Shown here: positions 48,191 to 60,887 of the stretch, in pieces
Layout of the letters: each line of letters begins with the position of its first letter
Numbering within the stretch: the first letter of the stretch is position 1
Source of the DNA: Anisodus tanguticus
Taxonomy: Eukaryota > Streptophyta > Magnoliopsida > Solanales > Solanaceae
NCBI GenBank assembly: GCA_034509755.1
Contig: CM067543.1
Location: 15,810,954 to 15,874,953 of the forward strand
DNA: 64,000 bases
Direction of reading: 5' to 3'
The notes under the pieces: model-generated
Told to the model about the DNA's origin: nothing
The model's database searches: none
Seen by the model: only the letters and a program-made list of their open reading frames with translations
Program-made: the position numbers and the translations under genes

Positions 48191-50967
48191 AGAACTTAAG
48201 GTTTGACTTCAGTCAAAACCAAACACTAGAGACCTTTTTCGAGAATTCTAAGTGCACGAGTAAGTCTGAAATGTGTTTTATGAGAGGAATTCATGTTTGG
48301 TTTGTATCCGGGAGGTCCCAGGAGTGTTTTGAATGTTTGACGGGAGTTAGAGGATTTGGTGTTGTTGCTGCTTTATGGTGTTCGCACCAGCGATCCCTTG
48401 TCCGCCTATACGGAGGTTTAGCTCGCAGATGTGAGATCTATTGAGGAGTTGAGTTTCCACTTCTACGGATAATTTCTACGCAGAGGTGAGTGCGCCTCTG
48501 CGGAGTTCTTTACGCCCCAGCGGATGTCCGAGATTTTAAGTGACCTCACCTTGGCGGTGTGTTTTTCTGCCAAAGTGCATCCGCACCAGCGGGGTAGATT
48601 CTGCTAAAGCAGAATCACTGTCTATTCTAAATGCTTAATGACCTAGAAAATGATCTCGTTCCCCAAATATTCTTTCCTTGGGATTAGAGCTCGACTAAGA
48701 GGAGGTTGGTTGAGGATTTTCAAGGGGATTCTTCAATAGAGGTATAATTTCATCCTTTAATTATTGTATTGTTAGTTAAGTTCCCTATCCTAAGTGTAGT
48801 CTCTAAATTGGGGGAAATGATAATTGGTTTCATGATGAAGATAAGAGGGTGAGAATTGGGGTTTGGGTATTGGTTATGGATTTGTTGATGTTAATATTGC
48901 AAACTAGTGTTAATCCATGTTACATGATGATGTTTAATTGATTAATCTCATGTTTAAATCCCTTTTTGGAATTGAGGATGATTCTAGGGTTTAGAAATTG
49001 GGGCACTTTTCCCAAATTTGCAATTGAGGATCCAATCGGGTTTAGTTATCTAATTAACTTAAGGATATGACTATCTAGCATGTTAGTATACTATTTGAGT
49101 AATAAAGTTTGGATTTTGCTATTGTGGGACCGGGGTTCCTTTGTAGTTTGACTTGGGGATTTTAGTCTTATTTATCAATATGGGTATCGTTAGACCCATA
49201 ATCTCATCTAGTTTACGTAAATGAATAGAGTGGGCTCGTGAGGAGGCTCAAAGGAAAGGGAAACCTATTGTGTGACTCCTCGACTTCAAAACAGGCAAGT
49301 TGAGACATACTAGACTCTACTATAGGATATACGTGTTGGTATGCTAAATAATAGGACTAATGGGTATTTGGGGGTCCCGTACTAGTGAGGTGACGATCAC
49401 TTGTATGGGTATCAGTGAACCTAAAGGGTAATTAAATGAACTATTATGTTATACATGACGGAAGTTATGTGTTTAGCCTTCGGGTCGTGAGCGCGGTGCA
49501 TAAATCCACTTAGGTTGGTACGATTGCCTGATTATTTTGGCACGTTGCCATGTTTGATATCTCATTTTTATTTGACTTGTCATGCATTTATCACTCTACA
49601 TCTAGTCTAAATACTTGAAAATGATTTGATAATACTGATTGTATTGATTACGCTATTGCATGGTGTACACATATCTATATCATTAATACACATTATTATT
49701 GTCATTTAGACGGTTGTTTATACTGAGGAAAAAGGGTTGAAAGATGGTTATTGGATATGGTATATTATACAAGAGTGATGACTGATGATGACACTACAAC
49801 CACACAGCTGGGATCCGATAGGTATATGGACCTCATGATGTCCCCTATGGGTCATGTGATACCTACTGCAGAAGCGTGTGTCTACCGGGTACATATGACC
49901 ATTGCATATCATCTACATTGCATTCATTCATATTATTGATACGTACTTGATGTTGTGTGTACTCGGTGTTGATTTCTGGTAGGCTTTATGATCTTATGGA
50001 TTTGATAGAAGAAATGCTGATACTTGAGAATTATAATTGTTGCAATGTCTAATTATGAGACTTGATGTGACTGTTGGTCTTAACCTTAGTTTATACTTAG
50101 TAAAGGTGATAAGACTTGTGAACCTTGATAATGCTTGTACTTTGTTGAATTATAGAAACTATTGGTAGGTTTAGGTAATTGAACTGTCTTTATACTTAGT
50201 TCACTAATTAGTAGAGAAGTATCAGAAAATACCAACCCTCGCCACCGTTATAGTTAGGGTTGATTGACAATGTTGTTGGGTACACGTGCTTCCCGTACTC
50301 ACTCTACACTTGCTACAATCTATGGACAGGTATTGAGTCGGATCGTGGTGGAGCAGCTTGAGCACAACTTTTTGGAGATTCTTCTCAGAGTCTAGGGTGA
50401 GCTACAGATTCCATCCCGACACTGGAACTCCTTCCTTATTATTTATGATTTTGTCCTTTGCATTTCAGAAAGTACTTTGTATTTGGTTTTCAGACTTGTA
50501 TTCTAAATTAGAGCTCTGTACTCGTGACTACCAGATTTTTGGGGATTTCTTTCAAGTTTATGTACTCCAACTATCCCAATTTGTTTGAAGGTTGACCAGT
50601 TTGGCGGTCAAACAGGTTTTTCTTTGACTTAATTTTTAAACATAGATTCTAAGAGTATTTTATAATAAAATTTACATATTTGAAAACTATATAAAAAGTA
50701 CTATAAGTCTGTATAATTAATAATTCACAATATATGAGAAGAGTTGGAGAAAATCGTAGTCAAAGAAATAGTTGTTTGACTCCCAAACTGGTCAACCTTC
50801 AAACAATTTGGGCCTGAAGAAGTATTAACTTCTAAGACTTGTTAATGCTTTTGTTGTTTCCTTACTTTTTTGCATTTGGATTTATATTATTTTGTTCGGA
50901 TGACTGTGGTTCGCCTACAAGTTAGGTTAGGTGCCCTCACAAAACAATGGGATTTTAGGTTGTGACA
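48191..50967 (+). mobile_element. Gypsy-type LTR, left end missing
   Basis: It is recognised by the terminus TTTTAGGTTGTGACA at 50967, by a cluster of GC-rich words at 48388-48605 (CACCAGCG, CCTCTGCGG, CCAGCGGATG), by a GTAATA donor-like site after 48740, and by similarity to the LTR at 5470 (for example the 'CCTATGGGTCATGTGATACC' region at 49845). The expected TG start is absent, and no primer site follows the right end, so this is a truncated or solo LTR. The left junction with the LINE suggests a deletion that removed both the LINE 3' end and the LTR start. Confidence 0.6.
50575..50813. mobile_element. MITE-like element with ~38-bp terminal inverted repeats
   Basis: The left end CCCAATTTGTTTGAAGGTTG, continuing ACCAGTTTGGCGGTCAAAC, is repeated inverted at the right end (50774-50813) with about three mismatches. 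The 160-bp core is AT-rich and non-coding. Total length is about 239 bp. The target duplication is unclear, so the superfamily cannot be assigned. Confidence 0.75.
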
Positions 50968-52089
50968 ACAGTAGTGTAAAAACAACAAAAATGGGCTTGG
51001 CCCAACTAATATCTAAATAGTAGCAGGAAAAAAAAAAGCAAGTGAATCCCAAAAGAAAATGGGCCAGGACCAGCACATGATCTGAATAGTTGTGAATGAT
51101 AACATAACACATAAACAATGGGCTAAGCCGTGCAGATACATTTTTAGAGAATTCCGAATGATACACAATGGGAGTATATTTGACTTGTATACCTGGTATA
51201 CCAAGTATACTTGGTATACATTCAATATACCCTTGTGTATATCACCAAAAGGCTTAACATGTAGCAAAGAAGAGAAGGAGCACTAAAGGTATTTAAACAC
51301 AACACAAACAGGCCCTTAATCCCCACTTTTTAGCATTTTTTAAGATAGTTACCCCCAACATGATTATGAGTTATAGTTAAAGGTTCAAACCAATTTGTAT
51401 GCAGCAAGACAAAAGCTAAATTATGCACACAAGATGATAGAAACATTCATGACATATCCCAGTTTGCAAATGCACACTATATGAACCAGAATTAACACAT
51501 AAAAACAACATAATCATAAAAGAGACATGTCCTGTTTTTGAATACATCATGCTTGACTATTCTAACCTTCAGTTGAGATCATATTCATTGTTAAGGCATG
51601 TAATACTCAGATGTCCAAGACAAGCAGGAAAATTCAAGTAGAACAGGTTGAGGGCATCCCAAATTAGACTATATGACTATTGTATTGTGCTAGCACTATA
51701 GAGACAAACATGGTATTTGAACATATTGTAAACATATAGGGTATCATGAAGGGATAAGGTAAACCAATTAATACATACATATGCACAGTTCAAATATTAC
51801 CATATATGCCCTAAGCATAGTCAATTACATAATTTCTAAAAGCAGTCATTAGGACAACATCTAGTCACTTTGACAAGCCTATACATGCTACTATGATTAT
51901 GTTTTTCCACTCAATTCATGGTTCAAAACCACATTCACATTACTAAAATATGTATACATACAACAATTTCAAATACCTCTTAAGACCTAACCAAATTATA
52001 AAGAAACTAGTTCATGCATTGGTATGGGGATGGGAATCATGTTATCAGAATCAAGCTAAGGTACTTCTCAAGATATTTTTAATGGCATG
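50968..52089. other. Unassigned AT-rich sequence
   Basis: No gene, domain or repeat boundary could be recognised in 1.1 kb. A small palindromic stretch with repeated GGTATAC words (CCTGGTATACCAAGTATACT) lies at about 51191-51222. Confidence 0.4.
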
Positions 52090-52744
52090 ATGCTTAGTCA
52101 TCCGATTGGTTGAGAACTTTTGGAAGGGAAATTTCCCCCCAATTTGTTCTCCCACATCAGTTCCAACCCCAATTTCTAGGGTTTGAGAGGTCCTATAAAT
52201 GGAACCCCTCACCTCACTTTCAAGGGTCGAGGATTTGAGTTTTGAGTTTTGTTTACTCACTAGCTTAACCTAATCATCTAAATTTGGGATTTACTTTGGT
52301 TGAAATGAGGCTTCAAGCCCTTTGGTGGAACCCTAAGTGCCGATTTAGGTCATTTTAGTCTAAAAACTTCCTTTTTGTGTGTGAGAGGTGTGATCGAGTG
52401 GAGGAAGTGAAGATCCAAGCCTCAACTTCGATTCAGCTGCCACTACAAAAGGTAAACCTAATTACTTTTGATTTTTGCCTAATTTTAGATTATATAACAT
52501 GTTCTTATGTGATTATTAAGAATGATTAGATAGGTTAATTATTTTATGATCTTATTAAGCTAATTGTTAAGCATGTTTAGTTAATTTATGTTGTAGTGTG
52601 CGTTCACTAAACCCATAATTAATGTGGTTTGAGGGTGGAGATATTTAAATAAACCATGGAAATATTTGGGGGTGTGTCGTTTAACTCTCTCGACATCTAT
52701 GGGAAGTAACTACCGTGTATCGGGACAAAGAAAGAAACTTGGTC
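52090..52744 (+). mobile_element. LTR-like fragment with TATA box
   Basis: CCTATAAATGG at 52191-52201 is followed by a plausible transcribed leader and, at 52448, AAAAGGTAAACC, a donor-like site in the same relative place as in the other LTRs here. The piece stops abruptly at 52744 against a minus-strand gag. No TG or CA termini were found. It could alternatively be the promoter and first untranslated exon of a host gene, but no coding exon follows. Confidence 0.35.
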
Positions 52745-53551
52745 TCATACTTTGTAAACAGACATACCCCGCTGCTCCAAAGTTGAAAACTCATCCTTCC
52801 TGATATATCTCATAGTACGAGGGATGTACATCCCCAGGAATGCCTGATAAAATTGAGTCCAAATCAAAGGTGGAGATCCAGCTGGTCGACACGCCATGTA
52901 AGCTCTCCACCATTTCTTGCCATCCCCATCTAACTGGAAAGAGGCAAAATCTACTCCGTGGGACTCCACCACACCCAACTTATTTAGCATCTCATGACAG
53001 CTAACAATGAACTCATGTGCATCCTCCCCTGAAGTACCATAGAACGAAGGAGGAGACATCCTAGTGAACCCCTAGAATAATTTCCCTTCCTCACTATTCA
53101 ACACCAGACCATACAAAGGCCGAATAGCAAAATCAGGTGCTGGAATTACATCATTACGGGGAGACATTGAGGTTGCCGGTAGAACCCCCGTAGTTCGAAA
53201 ACCTAGAGCAACCCTAGAATCGGGAGTCTGACATAAACTTTCAAAGTACCCCAACACTCAAAACACAACCTCCTGTATATTAGGGGTAGCAGTGAATCCA
53301 GGTTGTGCCTCTGCGGCCCAAACTTCCTCAGTTGGAATCAGCCCCTCATCCAGAATATCCTCAAGCTCCAGAGTCAACTCTCTGTCAGAGTCCTGAGTGG
53401 GTGCGGGTGCTCAGCCTCTAGCTGGCACAGTTGCACAGCCTCTTCCCCTGCCAGTTCCCGTGCCTCGTCCACAGACAACTACTCAAGCAATAGGTACGGG
53501 TATAGGTGCTAGCTCATGTCCTCCAAAAGTAGTCAATCACGTCCTTACCAT
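52745..53551 (-). pseudogene. Chromovirus-type gag relic
   Basis: The likely start codon is at 53549-53551, soon broken by stops. A Pro/Val/Gly-rich N-terminal part follows, then the gag domain at 52745-53059 with 'PPSFYGTSGEDAHEFIVSCHEML', 'LDGDGKKWWRAYM', 'PPLIWTQFYQAFLGMYIPRTMR' and 'DEFSTLEQRGMSV'. The protein ends abruptly where homology is lost at about 52750, so capsid C-terminus, zinc knuckle and pol are missing. The primer site and LTR just upstream (53775-56281) belong to the same element. Confidence 0.82.
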
Positions 53552-53774
53552 CTGTGAGAGAACACAAGAATGTTAAGATACCAATCTAAACAAACTCACA
53601 TGAAAAGAATATACTAGATATCAATCGGATAGAACTAGAACGAAAAGAAACAAAGAATGAAATATTTCCTAAATATCCTATAACCTCTCGAGAATGGGTA
53701 CGGACATCCACGTACAAATTTGCGAGACTCTACTAGATAGTGCTCTTGTACTCATTAGACCGATTAACCTAGGA

Positions 53775-53786
53775 GCTCTGATACCA
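53775..53786 (-). other. Primer-binding site, tRNA-iMet type
   Basis: On the minus strand this reads TGGTATCAGAGC, three bases after the LTR end, complementary to the 3' end of initiator tRNA-Met. Confidence 0.92.
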
Positions 53787-53789
53787 AGT

Positions 53790-56281
53790 TGTCACGACCC
53801 AAATCACAGGTCGTGGTGGCACCTACACTATCCCCCCAGGTAGGCAAACCATATTCCCAAATTGTAAAAATAAGTTAAATAAGTAGAAAATTAAATAAGA
53901 ATAATTTGTCAAGTCTTAAATACTTATCATCGCTAGAAATATCCAACAACCCAAAAATCTCGTCAAAGTGTACAAGAGCTCTAAATATAATCTAAAATAC
54001 AAGTCTAAAAGTGCCCGAAGGCTATATATTGTCTGTCGAAAAGCAAATATAGAAGTAAATAAGAGAGGGTCCTTCAGGGGTCACGGAAGACCAAGTAGCT
54101 CACCTTGCATGACCAAAGAATGTCACCCTCGCATATCAGCCATGGGGCATAAAACTGGAGCATAGATCGTACTCTACACTCAACAAAAAGTGCAGCAAGA
54201 GTAGCATAACTACAACACTAGTACTGGTAAGTATCATAGGTCGACAATGATTAAATAACGCATAATGAAGTTAAAACAAATAGGTAGCACATAGACCAAA
54301 CATGCATGATCACATATCATATGCAAGTATAGTGTCAAGGAATCATGAAATCAGCAAAAGACAGATATGTGTCACCAAACGAACAGTTAAGATATATAAA
54401 TGGATGAATGCAATGCGGTTGTAATCTCTCTTACTCCACTCTCGTACACATGCTAAGGGCAATACCTCAAAGTTATGACACACGGGGAACCCGCGAAGTC
54501 CATGTTCCACTCGTGCTCTCTAGAAGAAACTTCGGAGGCTATCAATCACTCTCGTTCTCTAAAAAACACCTCAAAGTCTCTCTATCACTCTCAATCTCCC
54601 ACAAAGACCTCGGAGGCTCTCAATCACTCCACTCACCATCATGACGACATAAAAGTAATATGTAAAGCAATCCATACATGATATCAATCTCAATAGTATA
54701 AGCATTATACAACCAATAAGTACAAGACATATTACTGTTCATGGTTCAATATCAATATTACCCTTCCTTTTCATGAGATGAGTGAACTATCATGTGACAG
54801 AGATACAAATAGACAATAATTCAAAGAAAATAACACATATGGTGACAAGCCCACATAACAGCTGATGAAACTAACCTAATTGGAATTCACCTCCACTTCA
54901 TTCCTAAAGGCCTATCATGCTATCCTTGTCAATTTCTACAACTACATATGATTCTCTAATCAAAGTCTAACTAAAGTAAGTTGTAACCTACCTCGAGGCC
55001 GAGTAGGTGCCATGAACTATCTGACTTGAGCCTTTCCTTTCTGAATTGCCTCCAAATGATCGAAATCTAACAATTAAGTATTCTACATCAAAATACAATT
55101 TCATTGATACCCATTTCACTATACTTTTTGAAAAAAATTCAAAAAGACCCTAAAAATCCAAACTTGGGCCTCAAGGGAGAAATGGGAATTTTAGTTCAAA
55201 ATCACATTACCCGATGTCTAAATAATCTATGTTATATCACGATAAAAAGCCTTGAACTTGGTCCTCAGTTTACAAAATTCCCTTTTGAAACCTACAATTT
55301 TAAAACCCTTGATTCCACCACCCAAATTATAATAAAAACCATAAAATAACTAAGGCAACATTGCAAAATGATGGAACTAGGATTATAAACTTACCCCAAA
55401 GATAATTCTAGCTAGCCACCTCAAAATCTCCATAAAAACAAGTTCATAAAGTGGAAAATTAGAAATGGGGAGAAGGTCTCGAATTCGCCAATCAAATTTT
55501 GTTGGGCAATAGTAGACTCATCGCGATCGCGAACTAAGACCACGCAATCGCGAAGAAAAAAGGGTGACCTAGCCCGTAGGACTGCTTAGCAATCGCGAGG
55601 CACCACCCGCGATCGTATAGCACTGCGAGTGCCCTGCAAAAATGTGCACCCACTCGTGATCGCGAGGCGACCTAACGCGATCACGTAGGCTGATCCCCAT
55701 CAACTCTCACAATAGCGGATCCTCCTTCTCGATCACGAAGAAGAAAACCATAAACTGAACACCATATTTTTTCAGTATTCCCTGAACATGGATTTGTCCC
55801 TCGAAACTCATTCGAGACCTCCCGGACACAAACCAAACATGAAAATGAGTATAATCAATGCTACGGACTCGTTCGCGCACTCAAAACACCCATTTGATAA
55901 TATTAGAACACAATTGATCATAAACCCACCTAACTTTCTCGCATTTCAATTTTGGCCAACTAAGTACCCAATTTCATAAGAAAGCCTCGAGACCCGAACC
56001 AGGGACTTGACTAAGTCAAAAATGATGTTACGGGCTTAAAGGAATCGATGAAACTCGAAAACGGATACATTTACCAAAAGTCAACTTTTAGTCAAATTTA
56101 TCATTTCAAAAATATAAGAAGGCTCTAACCTAGGATTTTTATTCTAAAATGAGTCTGATTTATCTCGGGAAGCGTTCCATCCCACCCCATGAGCTATAAG
56201 CACCAAAACAAACGTTATAAAAGATAATTTTGGGTATTGTAATACCAAAAAAGACTATACGACCAAACGGGTCATTACTAG
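53790..56281 (-). mobile_element. 5' LTR of a minus-strand gypsy element
   Basis: On the minus strand the LTR begins near 56281 (TAGTAATGACCCGTTTGG, with the expected TGTAATGACCC start altered) and ends TTTGGGTCGTGACA at 53790. The length is about 2.49 kb. GCGATCGCGA-type words cluster at 55516-55700. Tandem CTCTCAATCACTC / CTCTCTATCACTC words at 54535-54630 form a short degenerate repeat. The outer end is the less certain one. Confidence 0.75.
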
Positions 56282-58459
56282 TGGTCACGCCCTGATGGTT
56301 AAATGATAAAAATGAAAAATCCAATGGGTTATTCCTAACCATAATCGTTGCAATCAAACGGCATGTCAAAAAAATATTATCATCAATAAAAAAAGAAAAA
56401 AATCACAAGGATAGAAACATATATCTTACATTGCCAAACAAAAAAGTCAAGACAAGGAGCACGAGGGCTCAAACTTACCCAAAAACCAAAATGGCACACA
56501 GGCTCAAATATCCAGAAAAATGAAAAAGAAGACATACAAGTGGCACACATGCCCAAACAATCAAGCACACAAGCCTGCAAACGATTAACATTGACAATAG
56601 CTAAGAAGAGGGAGAAACGTCTTCATCATCAAAAGGGCCAGCAGAATAATCGGAAGAAGAGGTGCTTTCATCATGAAGTTCATCTAAGGATATCTCGACA
56701 GCACACACATCCACCTCAGTATCTACCAGGGCATCACAAACATTAACCCGACCGTCATGAACCTCTTCGAGGGTATCAACACGGGTCTAGAAAATAGCAA
56801 AGTCCCTGATTAACTTGGCAGCATTCTGATCGGCCACTCGATAGAGTCGTAACTGGTTGATGCGAGCTCTGATTATCACTCGAAAAGCCTCTATTGCCTA
56901 CAACTGCCCCCAGGCAACCTCACGCTCTGCCTCGGCCTAGTCTGTTTTTTCATGCAATTGATATTAAGTGATGGCAAGGTATTAAAGGGCGTCCTCTCGA
57001 TCAGCCAAGGCTTTCCTGACCTTCTCCCATTGCAACTCTAGGGCAGTCTTGAGAGAGTGAAGGTCGCCATTCTCTGATGTTGATAGGTCGACCCGAAGGC
57101 ATTGATTCTTTAAGGTTAGCTTTTCCAGCTCCTAAGAAGAAGAAGGGGGAACGTTCCTGACCATGTCGATAGCGGAGACAGAAAAACATGACCCTATAAA
57201 GGAAGACATAAAAGTATGACCTTCTGGGCAACATGTTTTAGCAATAGATTAAAGGAAAAAGTCATTAACATGCCCGGAGGAGTAGTCCAATCAAGCAGCA
57301 AAAAGAGGCATCCAAACCAGAGTTAGAATCACCAGAGGGATGAGGTGGGGATGAAGGGCCGGCATCTGCACTAGGCAAATCCTTATTACCCCAGAAAAGC
57401 ACATAACCGGGGTCCCTCGAGCCTCCGTCGGCATCATTTGAGGAGCCTCATGCGCCCTCAGTGTTAGTATGCTTCTCCCTACCAACTTCAATGTACACCA
57501 TGCCCTGAGTTGCCTCCCTCTAATGTTGAGTGATCCTATAACGTGTCCTCACTTGGGAGCTAATCCCCCAAAGAAAGAAGCACTTGCATCACCTAGGGGC
57601 TCCCGTTTGCCGCTGCCTATGGCCTCACCGGTAGCCTGCAATATGTTGGCTAGGGCATCCTCCCTAGAAGGGGTCATCCAAAAAGAAAGCCCTCTGATGG
57701 GTATGCCTGAAAAGGAAGGAAAAGTTAGAATCACGTCGTAAAAGGAATAAATAAAGAAGGACATTATACGATAAAATCTTTTTGGCTTACCCTGGCTCTG
57801 GCTCTTGCCCTTCCACCTATCAGCATCAATACTCCTCCAGGTCCTCTCAGCCCCTTAAGATGAGCGTAATATGTCCATTACCCAGCCAAAAATATCGAGT
57901 ATGACTTCTGGTTCCATTGTAGCTACTTCAAATACATGAAATGTAAATCATAAATAGTAATAAAAGAAAGGAGAAAATAGTGGTAAAAAGTACATATGGG
58001 CTTCATTCCATTACTCCGGGAAAGGCTCGGCATACACGGTGCAGGCGGTTGGTGCGGATCAACAAAAACTGGCCACACTATTCGTGGTAAAATCATCCTC
58101 ACCATTGGTGATGAGGCCTCGGGAGCCCCAATAAGCTATATAAATACTGCCTTTTTGGAATGCACGAGGGGAGTACAGGTGTATCAAATGATAAAGGGTA
58201 AAGGGAAGTGTAGTGAGGCCGGCCAAGTACCGAATATACTAAACAATCCTCCAGGTCTAAGGAGCCAACTACCTTAGGCAAACCTGATAACCGCAATAAA
58301 ATGACTCAATCACCTCACGGACCGAGAGTCCAAAGCCGAAGGTCAAGGGGTAAGTATGCACTATGGATATGCTGGCAGTATGCTGATATATTCTAGCATT
58401 GGCGGCAACCGAGAGGAATTTCATCTCAGGCATGAATTTAAAATCTTCATGCACCTGGG
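56282..58459 (-). pseudogene. PF04195-like transposon ORF relic with coiled-coil tail
   Basis: Read on the minus strand, 58270-58459 encodes 'VHEDFKFMPEMKFLSVAAN' and 'YPLTFGFGLSVREVIESF'. Pieces like 'ERTWRSIDADRWKGK' near 57830 follow, then a Leu/Glu/Lys/Arg/Ala-rich stretch (about 56600-57175) with heptad-like spacing, for example 'LHSLKTALELQWEKVRKALAD'. This order (N-terminal domain, 'RxWxxxxxxRWxxK' motif, coiled coil, acidic tail) recalls plant 'putative gypsy type transposon' ORFs (PF04195), whose function is unknown. Many stops and frame changes are present. Recognition is tentative and rests on memory of the family. Confidence 0.42.
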
Positions 58460-58629
58460 TGTCACACCCAAACATTTGGATGTGTGGCCGGCACCCGACG
58501 CCCTAAGGCTCGAGCGTACCGATCCTAATACATGTGACATAAATGATAATTCATGGGCTGACAAGGCCTCTGACACATATTTAATTGAAGAACGACACAA
58601 CCACTTGCACTAAGAAAAGGCCCAACTCA

Positions 58630-58631
<2 letters not shown>

Positions 58632-58667
<36 letters not shown>
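58632..58667. repeat. (AT)n microsatellite
   Basis: A perfect AT dinucleotide run of about 36 bp inside the solo LTR. A second, shorter run lies at 59322-59346. Confidence 0.97.
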
Positions 58668-59214
58668 AAGATCGACAAGGCCGACATACGACTATCACAT
58701 CCAACACAACTGTCTATAAGCCTCTAAAGAGTACTATGACAATATATGGTCAAGAAAGGGCCCCACCTTACCCAACTATATACATATGCACATCTGCCAT
58801 ACCTATTAGCTCACTACATAATTTTGGAGTAAAGGAGTGTGACAACCTTCAGCTGGGTCGGGTCCTACTATGAGGAAAGCCTCTACATCTCTATATGCAC
58901 CTGCGGCATGAAATGCAATATCCCCATAAAAGGGACATCAGTACGAAATAATGTACTGAGTATGTAAAGCATGAATAACAATAGGAATTTGTAAACTGTA
59001 AAGAAAGGCATATACGCAATGTGTGCGATTAGGTCTGAGGGAAAGCATAATCAACCTGGGGACCATATGGGCGAATAATGAAACTCTAAAACTTAATACA
59101 ACCTGTTTGGCTAGGCTTTTACTGTATAATTGTCCTCGTCTTATAGTGCAAGGTATTGTTCATTAATCTTAGGTTTATCTATGAATATGAAATGCATAAT
59201 GCACCCTAGTTCTT

Positions 59215-59425
59215 ATGTATGTGTTGAAGAACGTGCAATCTGATCCATCATATGTATATGTTACGGAACATGCAACCCAATCCAATATATGTATATATTG
59301 CGGAACGTGTAACTCAAACCAATATATATATATATATATATATATATTGCGGAACGTGCAAACTGATCCAATATATGTATATGTTACGGAATGTGCAACC
59401 CGATCCTCTATATAATCATGATTAT
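59215..59425 (-). repeat. 37-bp-type minisatellite in solo LTR
   Basis: About five degenerate copies with 'GGAACGTGCAA' and 'CCAATATATGTATAT' words are present, interrupted by an (AT)n run. Reverse-complemented, they match the units at 13158-13337, showing both LTRs are the same family. Confidence 0.85.
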
Positions 59426-60887
59426 ATGCATGATACCAATGCCAATGAAAATATGTCAATACCAATGAAAATCGGGGTGTGAACAATAAGCTATAATAAC
59501 AAATAGCTCTTTGGCCACTTTTTAAACTCATAACCCTTTGACTTTACTCTTAGAACGACTCATTTGTAGACTCGGCGACTATATTTTATAAAGCTTCCTT
59601 TCAAAGACTTACGATACGATCAGCAACCAACAACGAGAATTTTAAGAATAAGAATACTCCAGGAATACTTTTCGATAAGAGATTTCAAGATATAATAGGA
59701 CAAACCTTTTAGCGTTTCCTTTTTAAAAATGATAACTCTTTGGATTTCATGCTTTGAAAGAAAGGCATAGCCTTACATACCTGGTTCTTGTCGCTATAAT
59801 CATTTTACCAATCCTCTCTCCTCTTACGAATGGTCATCTATACCATACAAGGAAATAATATCAATATCGGATCTAGATTCCATAGAAAATCTTCGCTTAG
59901 ATGTCTTGTTGACAATCTTGAACATCTCGGGATTTTAGATTTTGTTACGAGGGATGCTTATATAATTTGATCCAGCAGTTTAACCAAAACTACAATTTTC
60001 ATAGGAACCCATTTAGGTGCTCTTTGACAAATCTTATGCATAAATATTCCTTAAACTTTTTTATATGGAAAACTTCACGTGAATTAGTCTCACAATCTTT
60101 CCAACCTTACATTCCTTAATCCATACATATACTATCAACTCAGTCATCCAATTCGACTCATATTTAGTGTAAAATAGCCCATCAATTCATATTATGAAAA
60201 TTTCATAAATTTACGAAGTTTTAATCATGAAAACTTTTTCATAACTTCTTCTAAATTATCAATAAACCATAAACATAGATAGAAGGGGATAGAATTTACC
60301 TTAATACTCCATAATTTCCTCAAAACATTGAGCAATCCGATTTACAATAGTTTTCCCAAAATCCACCTTGTATGGAGAAAAGATCATTATGTTAATCACG
60401 GGTTTATCACGTTACCCTTGCGTAATTGGCTTCGATTTTAACTTGGGGATGCTCGGGTATGCTAGAGAGGGTTTGGAGAGGATGATAGGGTTTGTTACGG
60501 AGGAAAAATGAATTACAATTTGGGAATTTTCAATATAAAATTGTAATTGATCTGCACCATTGTAAAAAGACGGTACATTTGATGGACCGTCAAACGTTCG
60601 ATGGTCCATGAATATTCCCGTCAAACTGCCAGGAAAATTGACGGTCCAGTGTGGGAAATTTGACGGTATGTCAAACATTTAATGGTCTGTCCTTCTTCCT
60701 GTCGAATATCCAGTTTTTCTTGATTTCATCAAAACGTATTTTCTTCAATCCTTTTAACTTCCAAATACTCCGGTATATCCATGAACAAGCTATAAACCTT
60801 TATTATCCTTCTGTAAAATGGTACCTCTTCCCGAGGCTTCGGTATCCATTGACATCACGGTGGGATGCGAAACTATGGGGTGTAACA

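Larger units (their letters stand above)
58460..60887 (-). mobile_element. Solo LTR of Tekay-like gypsy family
   Basis: On the minus strand it runs from TGTTACACCCCATAGTTTCG to TTGGGTGTGACA, 2428 bp. It has no internal region, and the flanks CTGGG (58455-58459) and ATGGG (60888-60892) look like a target duplication with one mismatch. The host reading frame joins across the insertion. The LTR contains (AT)n tracts, the same 37-bp minisatellite as 13158-13337, and GACGGTCC-type words at 60568-60690. Confidence 0.85.

Noticed and set aside
52051..52260. Short minus-strand ORF opposite the TATA-containing fragment
   Set aside because: It has no homology I recognise and overlaps a better-supported promoter-like region on the other strand.
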